Shown here: positions 17,480 through 25,535 of the stretch, one piece after another
How positions within the stretch are numbered: position 1 is the first letter of the stretch
How the letters are laid out: each line of letters opens with the position of its first letter
NCBI RefSeq assembly: GCF_009765985.1
Contig: NZ_LMUM01000024.1
Span: forward strand, 1 to 64,000
DNA: 64,000 bases
Direction: 5' to 3'
Source: Acidobacterium sp. S8
Lineage (GTDB): Bacteria; Acidobacteriota; Terriglobia; Terriglobales; Acidobacteriaceae
Translations under genes and position numbers: made by a program
Notes under the pieces: model-generated
The model's database searches: none
What the model was told of the DNA's origin: nothing
The model's input: the letters and a program-made list of their open reading frames with translations, nothing else

Positions 17480-17841
17480 CTGCCGTCGGGAAATCCGCCA
17501 CGGTGCAGGATCATGGGATGGTGGGACAGCGTCCGGGCATGGGAACCGATGCTCGCCATCCGTCAGGATGCGGCTTGAGTTCGCGGAAGAGTGGCGAATG
17601 CTTTGATGCTCATCTCCGACGATTATCGAACTCGATGATGCGATGAGCGCCTGCGAGAGCGATGTCGCCAGCGGAGGATTGCCATTCGTAGTGGTCATGA
17701 TAAGGCTCCAGATTGCGGCCATGCTCGATGGGCCAGCTCCGTTGTGAAATAGTGATCGAGAAATCCTACGGCGACAAAGCTCTCTCAAAAGTGCTACGAT
17801 CACAGGTTTTCGCTCGGTCCACTTTTGATTTGGAGTTATTC
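17480..17841. other. Intergenic region with a possible decayed gene on the minus strand
   Basis: 362 bases without a confident gene. On the minus strand, 17766 to 17610 is open in one frame and reads protein-like ([18 protein letters not shown], then GDIALAGAHRIIEFD). No start codon is available, and a stop follows at 17610-17612. A protein-like continuation appears in a different frame (KHSPLFRELKPHPDGW). This is compatible with a frameshifted remnant; I cannot name the family. Confidence 0.35.
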
Positions 17842-19035
17842 ATGGCGTCCCAGACGACAGTGCAGGATGTAAATACCTATCCGTTCAAGCTCACAGAAGA
17901 GCAGGAGCAGCTGCGTAAAGAAGTTCGCGACTTTGCCCAGCGCGAGGTTGCGCCCCATGTTTCCCGGTGGGATGAAGCCAGTGAATTTCCTGCTGACGTG
18001 GTGAAGCAGATGGGGCAGATGGGACTGATGGGCATCATCTTTCCCGTGGAGTACGGCGGCGCAGGTTTGGGCTATGTCGATTACATGACAGCGATCGAAG
18101 AGCTGTCGGCGGTGGATGGCTCGATTGGCATTATCGTCGCCGCGCACAATTCGCTGTGCTCGAATCATATTTTTCTCGCAGGCAATGAAGAGCAGCGGCG
18201 AAAGTATATCCCGAAGCTGGCCAGCGGCAAATGGCTGGGAGCCTGGGGACTGACGGAGCCTAATTCCGGCTCAGATGCGGCGGGTGCAAAGACAACTGCT
18301 ATCCGCAAAGATGACAAGTGGGTGCTGAACGGCAATAAGACGTTCATCACCAATGGCCACTATGCCGATGTTGCGGTGGTGATCGCGGTCACTGACAAAA
18401 CGCAGGGCACGCATGGGCTCTCGGCATTTGCCGTGGAGAAAGGCACGCCGGGATTTCGTCCGGGCAAGAAGGAGAACAAGCTTGGCCTGCGCGCCAGCGA
18501 TACATCAGAGCTGATTTTTGAAGACTGCGAGATTCCAGCGGAGAATTTGCTTGGCAATCTGGGTGAGGGTTTTGTTGATTCGATGCGCGTGCTCGATGGA
18601 GGTCGCATCTCGATTGCCGCGTTATCGCTGGGCATTGCGCGGGGAGCACTTGAAGCCAGCTTGAAGTATGTGAAGGAGCGCAGGCAGTTTGGCAAAGCCA
18701 TCGCGGAATTTCAGGGGGTGCAGTGGAAGCTCGCGGATATGGCGACGGAGCTCGATGCGGCGCGCCTTCTAACGCTGCGTTCTGCAGTATTGAAAGATGC
18801 GGGCCAACGGGTGACACGCGAGTCGTCGATGGCCAAGCTCTACGCGAGCGAAGTGGCTGTGCGCATCTGTGATGAAGCCGTGCAGCTGCACGGTGGGTAC
18901 GGGTTCATCAAGGATTACCCGGCAGAGAAGTATTATCGCGATGTGAAGCTCTGCACGATCGGCGAAGGCACCAGCGAGATTCAACGCATGGTGATTGCGC
19001 GCGAGATTCTGAAAGTGATGCCTTCACGCGGATAG
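17842..19035 (+). CDS. Acyl-CoA dehydrogenase
   Basis: A 397-residue FAD flavoenzyme of the acyl-CoA dehydrogenase family, catalysing alpha,beta-dehydrogenation of acyl-CoA thioesters. Seen are the N-terminal helical domain (residues about 18-130), the FAD/substrate loop [14 protein letters not shown], and the C-terminal domain with [21 protein letters not shown] and [19 protein letters not shown]. The catalytic base expected for short-chain types falls in [19 protein letters not shown]. The ATG at 17842 has GGAG 6 bases upstream; a longer reading frame to 17713 lacks any site. It precedes meaB and mce, suggesting a role in branched-chain amino acid or short-chain acyl-CoA oxidation feeding propionyl-CoA. 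Confidence 0.92.
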   Translation: MASQTTVQDVNTYPFKLTEEQEQLRKEVRDFAQREVAPHVSRWDEASEFPADVVKQMGQMGLMGIIFPVEYGGAGLGYVDYMTAIEELSAVDGSIGIIVAAHNSLCSNHIFLAGNEEQRRKYIPKLASGKWLGAWGLTEPNSGSDAAGAKTTAIRKDDKWVLNGNKTFITNGHYADVAVVIAVTDKTQGTHGLSAFAVEKGTPGFRPGKKENKLGLRASDTSELIFEDCEIPAENLLGNLGEGFVDSMRVLDGGRISIAALSLGIARGALEASLKYVKERRQFGKAIAEFQGVQWKLADMATELDAARLLTLRSAVLKDAGQRVTRESSMAKLYASEVAVRICDEAVQLHGGYGFIKDYPAEKYYRDVKLCTIGEGTSEIQRMVIAREILKVMPSRG

Positions 19036-19068
19036 CGATCTGTGCTCGTTCTATGATTGCTTGTCGAG

Positions 19069-20043
19069 ATGACTCAGACTCTTCCCAGCGAGAAGCCGCA
19101 AATTTTGTCGTTCATCGATCGCCTTCGCAGCGGCGATGTACGTGCGCTGGCGCGTGCTGTTTCTCTGGTCGAAAATGACGCTCCGCTTGCCGCGGAGGTT
19201 CTGTCGGAGTGTTTTCCTTTTACAGGCAGGGCGTTGCGAATCGGAATCACGGGCTCTCCGGGAGCGGGGAAGAGCACGATTGTCGATAAGTTGGCGCGGC
19301 ATTATCGTGCGAGCGGGATCAGTGTCGGAGTGATTGCCGTCGATCCGACCAGTGCATTTACCGGCGGAGCGATTCTCGGCGACCGCATTCGCATGCAGGA
19401 GAATCTCGGCGACACCGGATTCTACGTGCGCAGCATGGCAACGCGCGGAGCGCTGGGGGGGCTGGCGCGCACGACTGCCGACGTTGCTTCGGTGATTGAA
19501 GCTAGCGGCAAAGACGTAATCCTGATCGAGACCGTAGGTGTCGGGCAGGATGAGATCGATATTGTGCGTCTTGCAGATGTGACCGTCGTGGTGCTGGTTC
19601 CGGGCATGGGCGACGATGTCCAGAGTTTGAAGGCCGGTGTCATGGAGATTGGCGATATCTTCGTGGTGAATAAGGCGGACCGGGAGGGCGCAGACCGCGT
19701 CGAGAAAGAAGTGCGCGCGATGCAGTCCCTGGCCACCCAACACGGTGACTGGATTTCCCCAGTAGTGAAGACCGTTGCGTCGACTGGCGAAGGTATCGAC
19801 AGATTGACGGAAGCGATTGCGCAGATGAAAGAATGGCTGGAGAGCGAAGGACGCATGGAGTCACGTCGCAGGCGCTACTGGCGTGAGCGCATTCTTGAAA
19901 TGATGCGGCAGTCGCTGATGCGCCAGGTGCGGGAGCATGGCCTGAGCGATGCGGAACTCGAAGCGCATGTCGAACGCGTCGTCAGCAAGGAAGAAGACCC
20001 CTATAAGCTGGTGCCGGAACTGGTAACACGCGTCCTAAGGTAG
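19069..20043 (+). CDS. meaB: Methylmalonyl-CoA mutase-associated GTPase MeaB
   Basis: A 324-residue G3E-type P-loop GTPase that chaperones loading and protection of adenosylcobalamin on methylmalonyl-CoA mutase. The Walker A GSPGAGKST lies at about residues 62-70, followed by VDPTSAFTGGAILGDRIRM, the ETVGVGQDEIDI segment, and the NKAD guanine-specificity motif. The ATG at 19069 is used; a TTG 12 bases upstream is in frame. It is followed 6 bases later by methylmalonyl-CoA epimerase, as in propionate-utilisation clusters. The mutase itself is not in the window. Confidence 0.94.
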   Translation: MTQTLPSEKPQILSFIDRLRSGDVRALARAVSLVENDAPLAAEVLSECFPFTGRALRIGITGSPGAGKSTIVDKLARHYRASGISVGVIAVDPTSAFTGGAILGDRIRMQENLGDTGFYVRSMATRGALGGLARTTADVASVIEASGKDVILIETVGVGQDEIDIVRLADVTVVVLVPGMGDDVQSLKAGVMEIGDIFVVNKADREGADRVEKEVRAMQSLATQHGDWISPVVKTVASTGEGIDRLTEAIAQMKEWLESEGRMESRRRRYWRERILEMMRQSLMRQVREHGLSDAELEAHVERVVSKEEDPYKLVPELVTRVLR

Positions 20044-20049
20044 AAAAGC

Positions 20050-20457
20050 ATGGCAAAAATCGATCATCTCGGAATTGCAGTAAGAAGCATCGCGGCTGCG
20101 CGTGGCTTCTATGAATCCCTTGACCTGCATATTGTGCAACAGGAGACGATTGAGCATGAACAGGTCCGCGTCGCAATGATTCCGGTGGATGAGAGCCGCA
20201 TCGAGCTCCTCGAGCCAATGGCGGAGGATTCGCCGGTGGGACGGTTTCTGGCGAAGCGCGGCGAAGGGCTGCATCATGTGGCGCTGCATGTGGATGATAT
20301 TTCGTCTACGCTGGAAGAGTTGAAAGCGAAGGGGGCGCGTCTGATCTCTGACGAAATTCAAATAGGCGCGGGCGGGCACCTCTACTTCTTTGTACATCCT
20401 TCGAGCGCGGGGGGAGTGCTGCTCGAAATCTGCCAGGACCCGATCGCGGACGTATAA
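20050..20457 (+). CDS. mce: Methylmalonyl-CoA epimerase
   Basis: A 135-residue VOC-fold enzyme interconverting (R)- and (S)-methylmalonyl-CoA. Typical segments are KIDHLGIAVRSIAAARGFYE with the first metal-binding histidine, RIELLEPM, and GEGLHHVALHVDDI with the second. The C-terminal GGVLLEICQDP supplies the glutamate. Length is normal. It sits 6 bases after meaB and directly abuts tsaB (stop followed immediately by ATG), so four genes from meaB to rimI are probably one transcript. Confidence 0.94.
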   Translation: MAKIDHLGIAVRSIAAARGFYESLDLHIVQQETIEHEQVRVAMIPVDESRIELLEPMAEDSPVGRFLAKRGEGLHHVALHVDDISSTLEELKAKGARLISDEIQIGAGGHLYFFVHPSSAGGVLLEICQDPIADV

Positions 20458-21111
20458 ATGCTACTAGCCATTGACACCTGCGGAAGTACCGGCACGCTCG
20501 CACTGGCGCGGCGCGATGGTGAGCGCATCTCTGTGCTTGCGACTGCGGAGCTTGCGGGAAAGACATATGCGGCGTTGCTGGTGCCGCAGCTCCGCGCCCT
20601 GCTGGAGCAGCAAAATGCAGGCTTGCGCGATGTGGAAGCGATTATTGTTGTGAATGGTCCGGGCAGCTTTACCGGGGTGCGAGTTGGCGTTAGCGCCACA
20701 AAGGGGCTGGCGGAGTTGTTCGCCACGCCGGCGATTGCCGTATCGCGGCTACGAGTGCTGGCGCAGAAAGCGGGCAGGCGGGCTGCGGCGCTGGATGCCG
20801 GCCGCGGCGAATTTTATTTCGGGAACTACGCAGACGGCGAGGAGGAGGCGCTTCTCTCCGTGGATGAATTGCGTATATCGACTGCGGGTTCTGAACTTGC
20901 TGTCTGCGAAGAGAAAGCCTCGACCGCATTTCCGGAAGCACTCCTCGTCTCGGCTCCGGCGGCGTCAGATGCCCTGGAGTTAGCTTTACCGAGACTGCTG
21001 TCGGGTGACTTCGACGATCTCGCATCGCTAGACGGCAATTACCTGCGTCGTTCCGACGCTGAGCTTTTTGCCAGACCCGCAACGCAGACAAGCAAGTTGC
21101 AAAGCGCATGA
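20458..21111 (+). CDS. tsaB: tRNA threonylcarbamoyladenosine biosynthesis protein TsaB
   Basis: A 217-residue ASKHA-fold protein that forms the TsaBDE complex making t6A37 on ANN-decoding tRNAs. The N-terminus LLAIDTCGSTGTLAL and the central VNGPGSFTGVRVGVSATKGLAE are diagnostic. The C-terminal half is short and variable, as usual in TsaB. It begins at the base after the mce stop and overlaps rimI by 4 bases, giving the common tsaB-rimI pair. Confidence 0.93.
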   Translation: MLLAIDTCGSTGTLALARRDGERISVLATAELAGKTYAALLVPQLRALLEQQNAGLRDVEAIIVVNGPGSFTGVRVGVSATKGLAELFATPAIAVSRLRVLAQKAGRRAAALDAGRGEFYFGNYADGEEEALLSVDELRISTAGSELAVCEEKASTAFPEALLVSAPAASDALELALPRLLSGDFDDLASLDGNYLRRSDAELFARPATQTSKLQSA

Positions 21112-21587
21112 GCTGGACGATTCGGCGCATGATCGTGGGCGATGTCGATTTGGTGCTGAAGATCGCCGAGGAAATTCCAGAAGCCCCTCATTGGAACCAC
21201 AAAGCATACGAAAGCTTTATCGAGTCTGAAATCGACACTGGTTTGCAGCGTGTCGGATTCGTGGCCGAATCGCAGGAGCGCCTCTTGGGATTTTCCATCG
21301 GCAAGCTTGTGGCGGGAGTTTGTGAGTTGGAATCGATCGCCGTGCTCTCTTCAGAGCGAGGGCGAGGGATCGGAAGAGCCCTGCTGCATGCCTTCATGCA
21401 GTGGGCAAATATCCATCAGGCAGTTCGTCTCGAGCTTGAGGTTCGCGCGTCAAATAGCGGAGCTATAAGGCTTTATGGATTTTTTGAATTACGACGCGAA
21501 GGGCTGCGAAAGAATTATTACAGTTCCCCGAAAGAAGATGCCGTATTAATGGGTACCGCGCTCCCGGTCAGTGGAAAACTTACTTGA
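21108..21587 (+). CDS. rimI: RimI-like ribosomal protein N-acetyltransferase
   Basis: A 159-residue GNAT protein. RimI acetylates the N-terminus of ribosomal protein S18. The acetyl-CoA loop SSERGRGIGRALLHAFM and the downstream LEVRASNSGAIRLYGFFEL match the RimI pattern (hydrophobic-LEVR-x2-N). The 4-base overlap with tsaB supports this assignment over other GNATs. A weak point is that the C-terminal YY motif is only partly conserved (RKNYYSSPKEDAVLM). Confidence 0.85.
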   Translation: MSWTIRRMIVGDVDLVLKIAEEIPEAPHWNHKAYESFIESEIDTGLQRVGFVAESQERLLGFSIGKLVAGVCELESIAVLSSERGRGIGRALLHAFMQWANIHQAVRLELEVRASNSGAIRLYGFFELRREGLRKNYYSSPKEDAVLMGTALPVSGKLT

Positions 21588-21655
21588 AAAACGCTTTGCA
21601 AGTGGGCTTCCCCGGTGCTAGTTTGATCGTCTCAAAGGTATAGGAGGTGTTTTCC

Positions 21656-21871
21656 GTGGATATGGAAACGTTCGGTTCACCGAATAATGAGGTTATGCAC
21701 CGTCTGGAGGAGCAACACCGGCATTATTCGGATAAGTTGGAAAGCTTGCTCCAGAAACCCTACCTTTCAGCTGACGAACAGCTTGAAGAAGTCCGCCTTA
21801 AAAAACTTAAATTATCTGTGAAGGATCAGATGATGGCGCTGCAAAGCGGCGTCTTTCATCACGTCGCCTAA
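21656..21871 (+). CDS. YdcH/DUF465-like small coiled protein
   Basis: A 71-residue protein with a helical heptad-like stretch: HRLEEQHRHYSDKLESLL, then a turn, then EEVRLKKLKLSVKDQMMAL. The LKKxKLxxKDxM pattern and two-helix layout resemble the YdcH/DUF465 family of small bacterial proteins with no established function. The start is taken as GTG at 21656, because a perfect AGGAGG at 21642-21647 lies 8 bases upstream. The GTG at 21647 overlaps that site and the ATG at 21662 is further away. It follows rimI by 68 bases and may have its own promoter. Confidence 0.75.
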   Translation: MDMETFGSPNNEVMHRLEEQHRHYSDKLESLLQKPYLSADEQLEEVRLKKLKLSVKDQMMALQSGVFHHVA

Positions 21872-22034
21872 TCGCCTTACTGGACGCCTACAACCCGCGC
21901 GCCGGGCTTGAGGGCTTGTGTGCGCGGGCACACCTCTACAGCGATTGTGTTTACCCAAAGCAAGTGCGATCGAATTTCACCGCACGCAAGGAATTCCTAC
22001 CCATAACATTCTGAATATCTTGCCCGCACCGCAT

Positions 22035-22997
22035 TTATAGAGGCGTGGAAATTTGTCCCGAGGACAACGGAGCCGGAGCCGCAGGTGACGGTCCTGAGGT
22101 CGGCCGCGGCTCCGGAACAAGGCATTCCGATTGTCGTTTCCTGCGGCGCTTTCCGAGTTCTGCATTCAGCTCGGCTCCAGTGAGCACGGCAAGTGAAGTG
22201 ATATACAGCCATAGCATCAAGCCGATCACGGCGCCGAGAGAGCCATACGTCTTGTTGTAATTCGAGAGGTGGCTGAGATAGAAGCTCAATCCGAAAGAGC
22301 CGAGAAACCAGACGCCAACCGCAACAGAGGCCCCGGGTAAGGTCGAGATAAAGCTGTGGCGTGCGTGCGGTCCCAGATAGTACATCAGCTCAAGTGCCAT
22401 GACGAACATGAGGATCGTGATGGTCCACCTCAAAATTGGCCAGACCATTGTGAACGATGGAGGGACGGGAAAGAAGAATGCGAAAAAACGTCCGAAGTGA
22501 GGGCCGACGAGGATCATTAAAAGCGAAAAGACCCCAAGGCCGCCAACGGTGAACGTCAAAATCAAAGCCTGCAGACGATCCCTCCACCACGGTCGGGATT
22601 TGGCGACGTCATAAGCGATGTCGAGTGCTTCGATGAGAGCGGAGAAGCCGCCGGTGGCCGCCCACAGGTAGCTGAGAATTCCGAAGGAAAGTATTTTCAC
22701 GTGCCCCGGTTCGAGAATGCTCAGCACGACGGAATCGATCAGCTGCATCGATTCAGGCGGCATGAGCGCGGCCAACATTCCCAGCAGCTGATCAACGATA
22801 TTGGAGACGGGCAGGAATCGGAGCAGCGATGCAAAGACAATCAGCAGCGGCACGAGCGATAGCAGGGAGTAGTAGGCCAGAGCCGCGGCTACAGTAAACG
22901 CGCGGGAACGGCATAACTCGTTAAAGACAACTACAGCGAGTCCGGCTGCCTTCCGGCAGGACTGCCCTACATCATCGGCCAGCTTCTTAGTTGTCAT
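22035..22997 (-). CDS. YihY/BrkB family membrane protein
   Basis: A 320-residue integral inner-membrane protein of the YihY (formerly ribonuclease BN-like) family. An amphipathic N-terminus with ELCRSRAFTVAAALAYYSLLSLVPLL is followed by about six membrane helices. The central signature is YLWAATGGFSALIEALDIAYDV, and a later one is GSLGAVIGLMLWLYITSLAVLTGAELNAEL. The C-terminal 40 residues are basic then Pro/Ser-rich and presumably cytoplasmic. Its physiological role is unknown; transport has been suggested for relatives. It converges on the YdcH-like gene and diverges from the dienelactone hydrolase. Confidence 0.88.
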   Translation of the reverse strand: MTTKKLADDVGQSCRKAAGLAVVVFNELCRSRAFTVAAALAYYSLLSLVPLLIVFASLLRFLPVSNIVDQLLGMLAALMPPESMQLIDSVVLSILEPGHVKILSFGILSYLWAATGGFSALIEALDIAYDVAKSRPWWRDRLQALILTFTVGGLGVFSLLMILVGPHFGRFFAFFFPVPPSFTMVWPILRWTITILMFVMALELMYYLGPHARHSFISTLPGASVAVGVWFLGSFGLSFYLSHLSNYNKTYGSLGAVIGLMLWLYITSLAVLTGAELNAELGKRRRKRQSECLVPEPRPTSGPSPAAPAPLSSGQISTPL

Positions 22998-23121
22998 GTC
23001 CGCAGCCCATTTGTTCCGATGAAGGTTGACCCGATCGTGGATGCGTCAGTGACTTGCCATCTTTGTGATATCAGTGCAATATCCATGCGATGCCTGACTT
23101 TCTTCCTGATGGGGTTCCATT

Positions 23122-23859
23122 ATGAAACAAGTTGTTCTGCTTTTGTTCTTAGTTGCGTCCACCTGTTTTGGCGCGACGCCACAAGCCATTACCTTTCCCA
23201 GCGGCTCGGAGACCGCGTCCGGTCTACTGTATCTTCCCACAGGGCCGGGTCCGCATCCGGCAATTGTAGTCATTCAGGAGTGGTGGGGCGTTGTGGATTG
23301 GATCAAAGAGCAATCCAGCCGCTTCGCCGATGAGGGCTACGTGACACTGGCAGTCGATCTTTATCGGGGAAAGACCGCCATGGATCCGGAGATGGCGCAT
23401 GAGCTTTCGCGCGGGCTTCCGCAAGACCAGGGTGTGCGGGATCTGGCGTCCGCTTTTCAATTTTTAGCGAAACGCAAAGACGTGGACGCAAAACGCATCG
23501 GCGCCGTTGGCTGGTGCATGGGCGGCGGCTATGCAGCCCAGCTGGCTGTCGCGGAGCCGGCATTGCGCGCCGTAGCCATCAATTACGGAGCTCTGCCCAC
23601 GGACAAGGCCGCGCTCGAAAAGATTCACGCCAGGGTGCTGGGAAACTTCGGCGGGCTTGACCATGGGATACCGCCGGACGCGGTGCAGGGATTTGCCAAT
23701 TCCATGAAGGGCCTGGGAAAACCGGTGGATGTAAAGATCTATCCCGACGCAGGACATGCCTTCGAGAATCCGAGCAACAAACAGGGCTATAAGCCGGAAG
23801 ACGCGGAAGACGCGCAGAAGCGAATTCAACAATTCTTTGTTCAAACGTTGAAACCGTGA
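23122..23859 (+). CDS. Exported dienelactone hydrolase family protein
   Basis: A 245-residue alpha/beta hydrolase with a signal peptide MKQVVLLLFLVASTCFGA, hence periplasmic. The nucleophile is a cysteine, as in classical dienelactone hydrolases: GAVGWCMGGGYAAQ near residue 130. The aspartate is expected in the GLDHGIP region and the histidine in DAGHAFENPSN. The N-terminal PSGSETASGLLYLP and VVIQEWWGVVDWIK segments are typical of the family. The physiological substrate is unknown; export argues against a simple chlorocatechol pathway role. Confidence 0.86.
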   Translation: MKQVVLLLFLVASTCFGATPQAITFPSGSETASGLLYLPTGPGPHPAIVVIQEWWGVVDWIKEQSSRFADEGYVTLAVDLYRGKTAMDPEMAHELSRGLPQDQGVRDLASAFQFLAKRKDVDAKRIGAVGWCMGGGYAAQLAVAEPALRAVAINYGALPTDKAALEKIHARVLGNFGGLDHGIPPDAVQGFANSMKGLGKPVDVKIYPDAGHAFENPSNKQGYKPEDAEDAQKRIQQFFVQTLKP

Positions 23860-23863
23860 GGCT

Positions 23864-23913
23864 TAATCGTTACCCGCAATGAACCATCGGTGGTTCGTAA
23901 CGGGTAACGATTA
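23864..23913. terminator. Large nested palindrome (terminator or regulator site)
   Basis: An outer 13-bp perfect inverted repeat TAATCGTTACCCG / CGGGTAACGATTA (23864-23876 and 23901-23913) encloses a second one, GAACCA-TCGG-TGGTTC (23881-23896). The two 4-base bulges between them are nearly symmetrical. It begins 5 bases after the dienelactone hydrolase stop. It could be that gene's terminator, but there is no T-run after it on the plus strand, and it is unusually symmetrical. Confidence 0.6.
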
Positions 23914-23933
23914 CTAAATAAACAAAAAAGTTC

Positions 23934-23962
23934 TTGATTCAAACGTTTCAGCATGTTAACTA
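23934..23962 (+). promoter_or_regulatory. Probable promoter of the XRE regulator
   Basis: TTGATT (23934-23939), 17-base spacer, TAACTA (23957-23962), in an AT-rich stretch about 70 bases before the regulator's ATG. The -35 matches 5 of 6 consensus bases; the -10 is weaker. Confidence 0.5.
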
Positions 23963-24030
23963 TGCAGCCAATAACAAAAAAAACCACCTTTTGGAAATCA
24001 AAAGGGGAAATGTGGACATAGGACCACACT

Positions 24031-24378
24031 ATGAAAATTGGAATAACGATTCGGGGTTATCGGTTGCAAAAAGGGTTGTCGCAGGGAGATATAGAAAAGC
24101 GCACCGGCCTGCTGCGCTGTTACCTGTCGAGAGTGGAAAACGGTCATACCGTTCCTTCGCTCGACACTTTGTCCAAGATCGCAAGTGCGTTGGATTTGCC
24201 GCTCTCACAGTTTTTCACCGAAGACTCGCTGGACCGCGACCTGAATACCAGGACGCTTTCTGACGATGAGCTTCGCTTTCTTACGCAGATACGCCGCTAC
24301 TCTTCCAACCTGAATGACAGCGACCGCAAGTTGCTGCTCGCGATGGTGAAGAAGTTCGCTACCACAGCGGTTCGCTGA
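24031..24378 (+). CDS. XRE family helix-turn-helix regulator
   Basis: A 115-residue DNA-binding protein. The Cro/CI-type HTH covers residues about 7-62: GYRLQKGLSQGDIEKRTGLLRCYLSRVENGHTVPSLDTLSKIASAL. The C-terminal 45 residues are helical and polar (DDELRFLTQIRRYSSNLNDSDRKLLLAM), resembling the tail that mediates dimerisation in small acidobacterial XRE proteins. It lacks a sensor domain. A long AT-rich leader with a palindrome upstream suggests autoregulation. The regulated genes are not evident. Confidence 0.88.
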   Translation: MKIGITIRGYRLQKGLSQGDIEKRTGLLRCYLSRVENGHTVPSLDTLSKIASALDLPLSQFFTEDSLDRDLNTRTLSDDELRFLTQIRRYSSNLNDSDRKLLLAMVKKFATTAVR

Positions 24379-24425
24379 ATCAGCATGGCGCGTCCCCTGC
24401 GCCGGAAATAATTTCTGTGATCGAG

Positions 24426-24452
24426 CCTCGCTGCCGGAAGGTGGCAGCGGGG
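24426..24452. terminator. Hairpin downstream of the XRE gene
   Basis: CCTCGCTGCC (24426-24435) pairs with GGCAGCGGGG (24443-24452), including one G-T pair, across a 7-base loop. It lies 48 bases after the regulator stop and between convergent genes. It lacks a T-run. Confidence 0.5.
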
Positions 24453-24525
24453 CATCGCTCCATCACAGTGCCGTACAAGACTTCAGCTTAAAATCAGCTG
24501 CATTCAGTAGCGTACGGACCTGCTG

Positions 24526-25443
24526 CTAGAAGTGCGGCCTTCCTTCGGCGTAGAACGAATGGACCCCGAAGGCAAGCAGCAGCAGCAGAAAGCTCATGCC
24601 AAGCACGGCTATCCAGCGTCGGCGAAGGAAGACCTCGCGACGCGCGCCGATGCGGGGAACGAGCGGAAGGGCGAACGCCAGGCCGCTGAGAAATCCGCCG
24701 AGATGCGCCATGTTGTCGATCTGGATGGCTGTTCCAGCCACCCAGGTGCCTGCTCCAATGACGAAGTTCAGCACGGCAAACCAGATGACGCTCTTGCGCA
24801 GGCGCTGCACTTCTATCTTCGGCAACGGCAGCAGAGGCGATTTCAGCAATATGATTAGTGCTCCGGCAAGGCCGAAGACGGCGCCCGAGGCTCCTGCGCC
24901 AACAATGCCACCCAATCCTCCGGGTGAGCCAGGGTGAACGGCGGTACTCAGCAGGTTGCCGCCGATTCCGGTCAAAATGTAAGCCGCGAACATGCCGAAG
25001 GGGCCGATCAGCGGCTCGCCCAGAAGGCCGAGGTTCCACAGGCACCACATGTTGGTAGCCAGATGGATGATGCCGACGTGGACGAAGGTCGCTGTCAGCA
25101 GCCGCCACCACTCGCCTAGGTAAAGAACGTAGGGCCCATAGTCCGCGCCCCAGAAGAGCAGCTGTCTTGGGGTAGGCTCGATGATCGAGACGCCGCTGAA
25201 AAGCATGCCCAGAAAAACCAAGCAATTAATGGCGACGAGAATGTAAGTAGCCGGCGCATAAGCCCAGCGCGGTTTGCGGGCAGGCTGCGGAGGTGGCATG
25301 GATTGCGGCTGCGGCGGCTGGTAGTAGTAGGCCTGCTGCTGTGTATCTCCGCTACCCTCAGGCGGCAAGATCTCCGGTTCGACCTGGGAAGAGCGAAACG
25401 GACCATTGCCGTTTCCCGGATTGTTCTGCCATGATGCGCTCAT
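24526..25443 (-). CDS. Rhomboid family intramembrane serine protease
   Basis: A 305-residue membrane protease. A Pro/Gln/Tyr-rich cytoplasmic N-terminus (residues 1-58) is followed by six to seven membrane helices. The catalytic dyad is visible: Ser186 in GAGASGAVFGLAG and His247 in NMAHLGGFLSG. The His127-Asn131 pair of the second conserved helix is in HLATNMWCLW. Rhomboids cleave single-pass membrane proteins within the bilayer. The proline-rich N-terminal extension is common in Acidobacteria and may be an interaction tail. No substrate candidate is adjacent. Confidence 0.92.
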   Translation of the reverse strand: MSASWQNNPGNGNGPFRSSQVEPEILPPEGSGDTQQQAYYYQPPQPQSMPPPQPARKPRWAYAPATYILVAINCLVFLGMLFSGVSIIEPTPRQLLFWGADYGPYVLYLGEWWRLLTATFVHVGIIHLATNMWCLWNLGLLGEPLIGPFGMFAAYILTGIGGNLLSTAVHPGSPGGLGGIVGAGASGAVFGLAGALIILLKSPLLPLPKIEVQRLRKSVIWFAVLNFVIGAGTWVAGTAIQIDNMAHLGGFLSGLAFALPLVPRIGARREVFLRRRWIAVLGMSFLLLLLAFGVHSFYAEGRPHF

Positions 25444-25535
25444 ACTCGCCTAATCTAACCTTAACGCAGTTTGGGCCTATCTGCTTCGCGCGGTCTTTTT
25501 CACCCAGTCTCTTGCCCTCACCGGTGAATCGGCTT

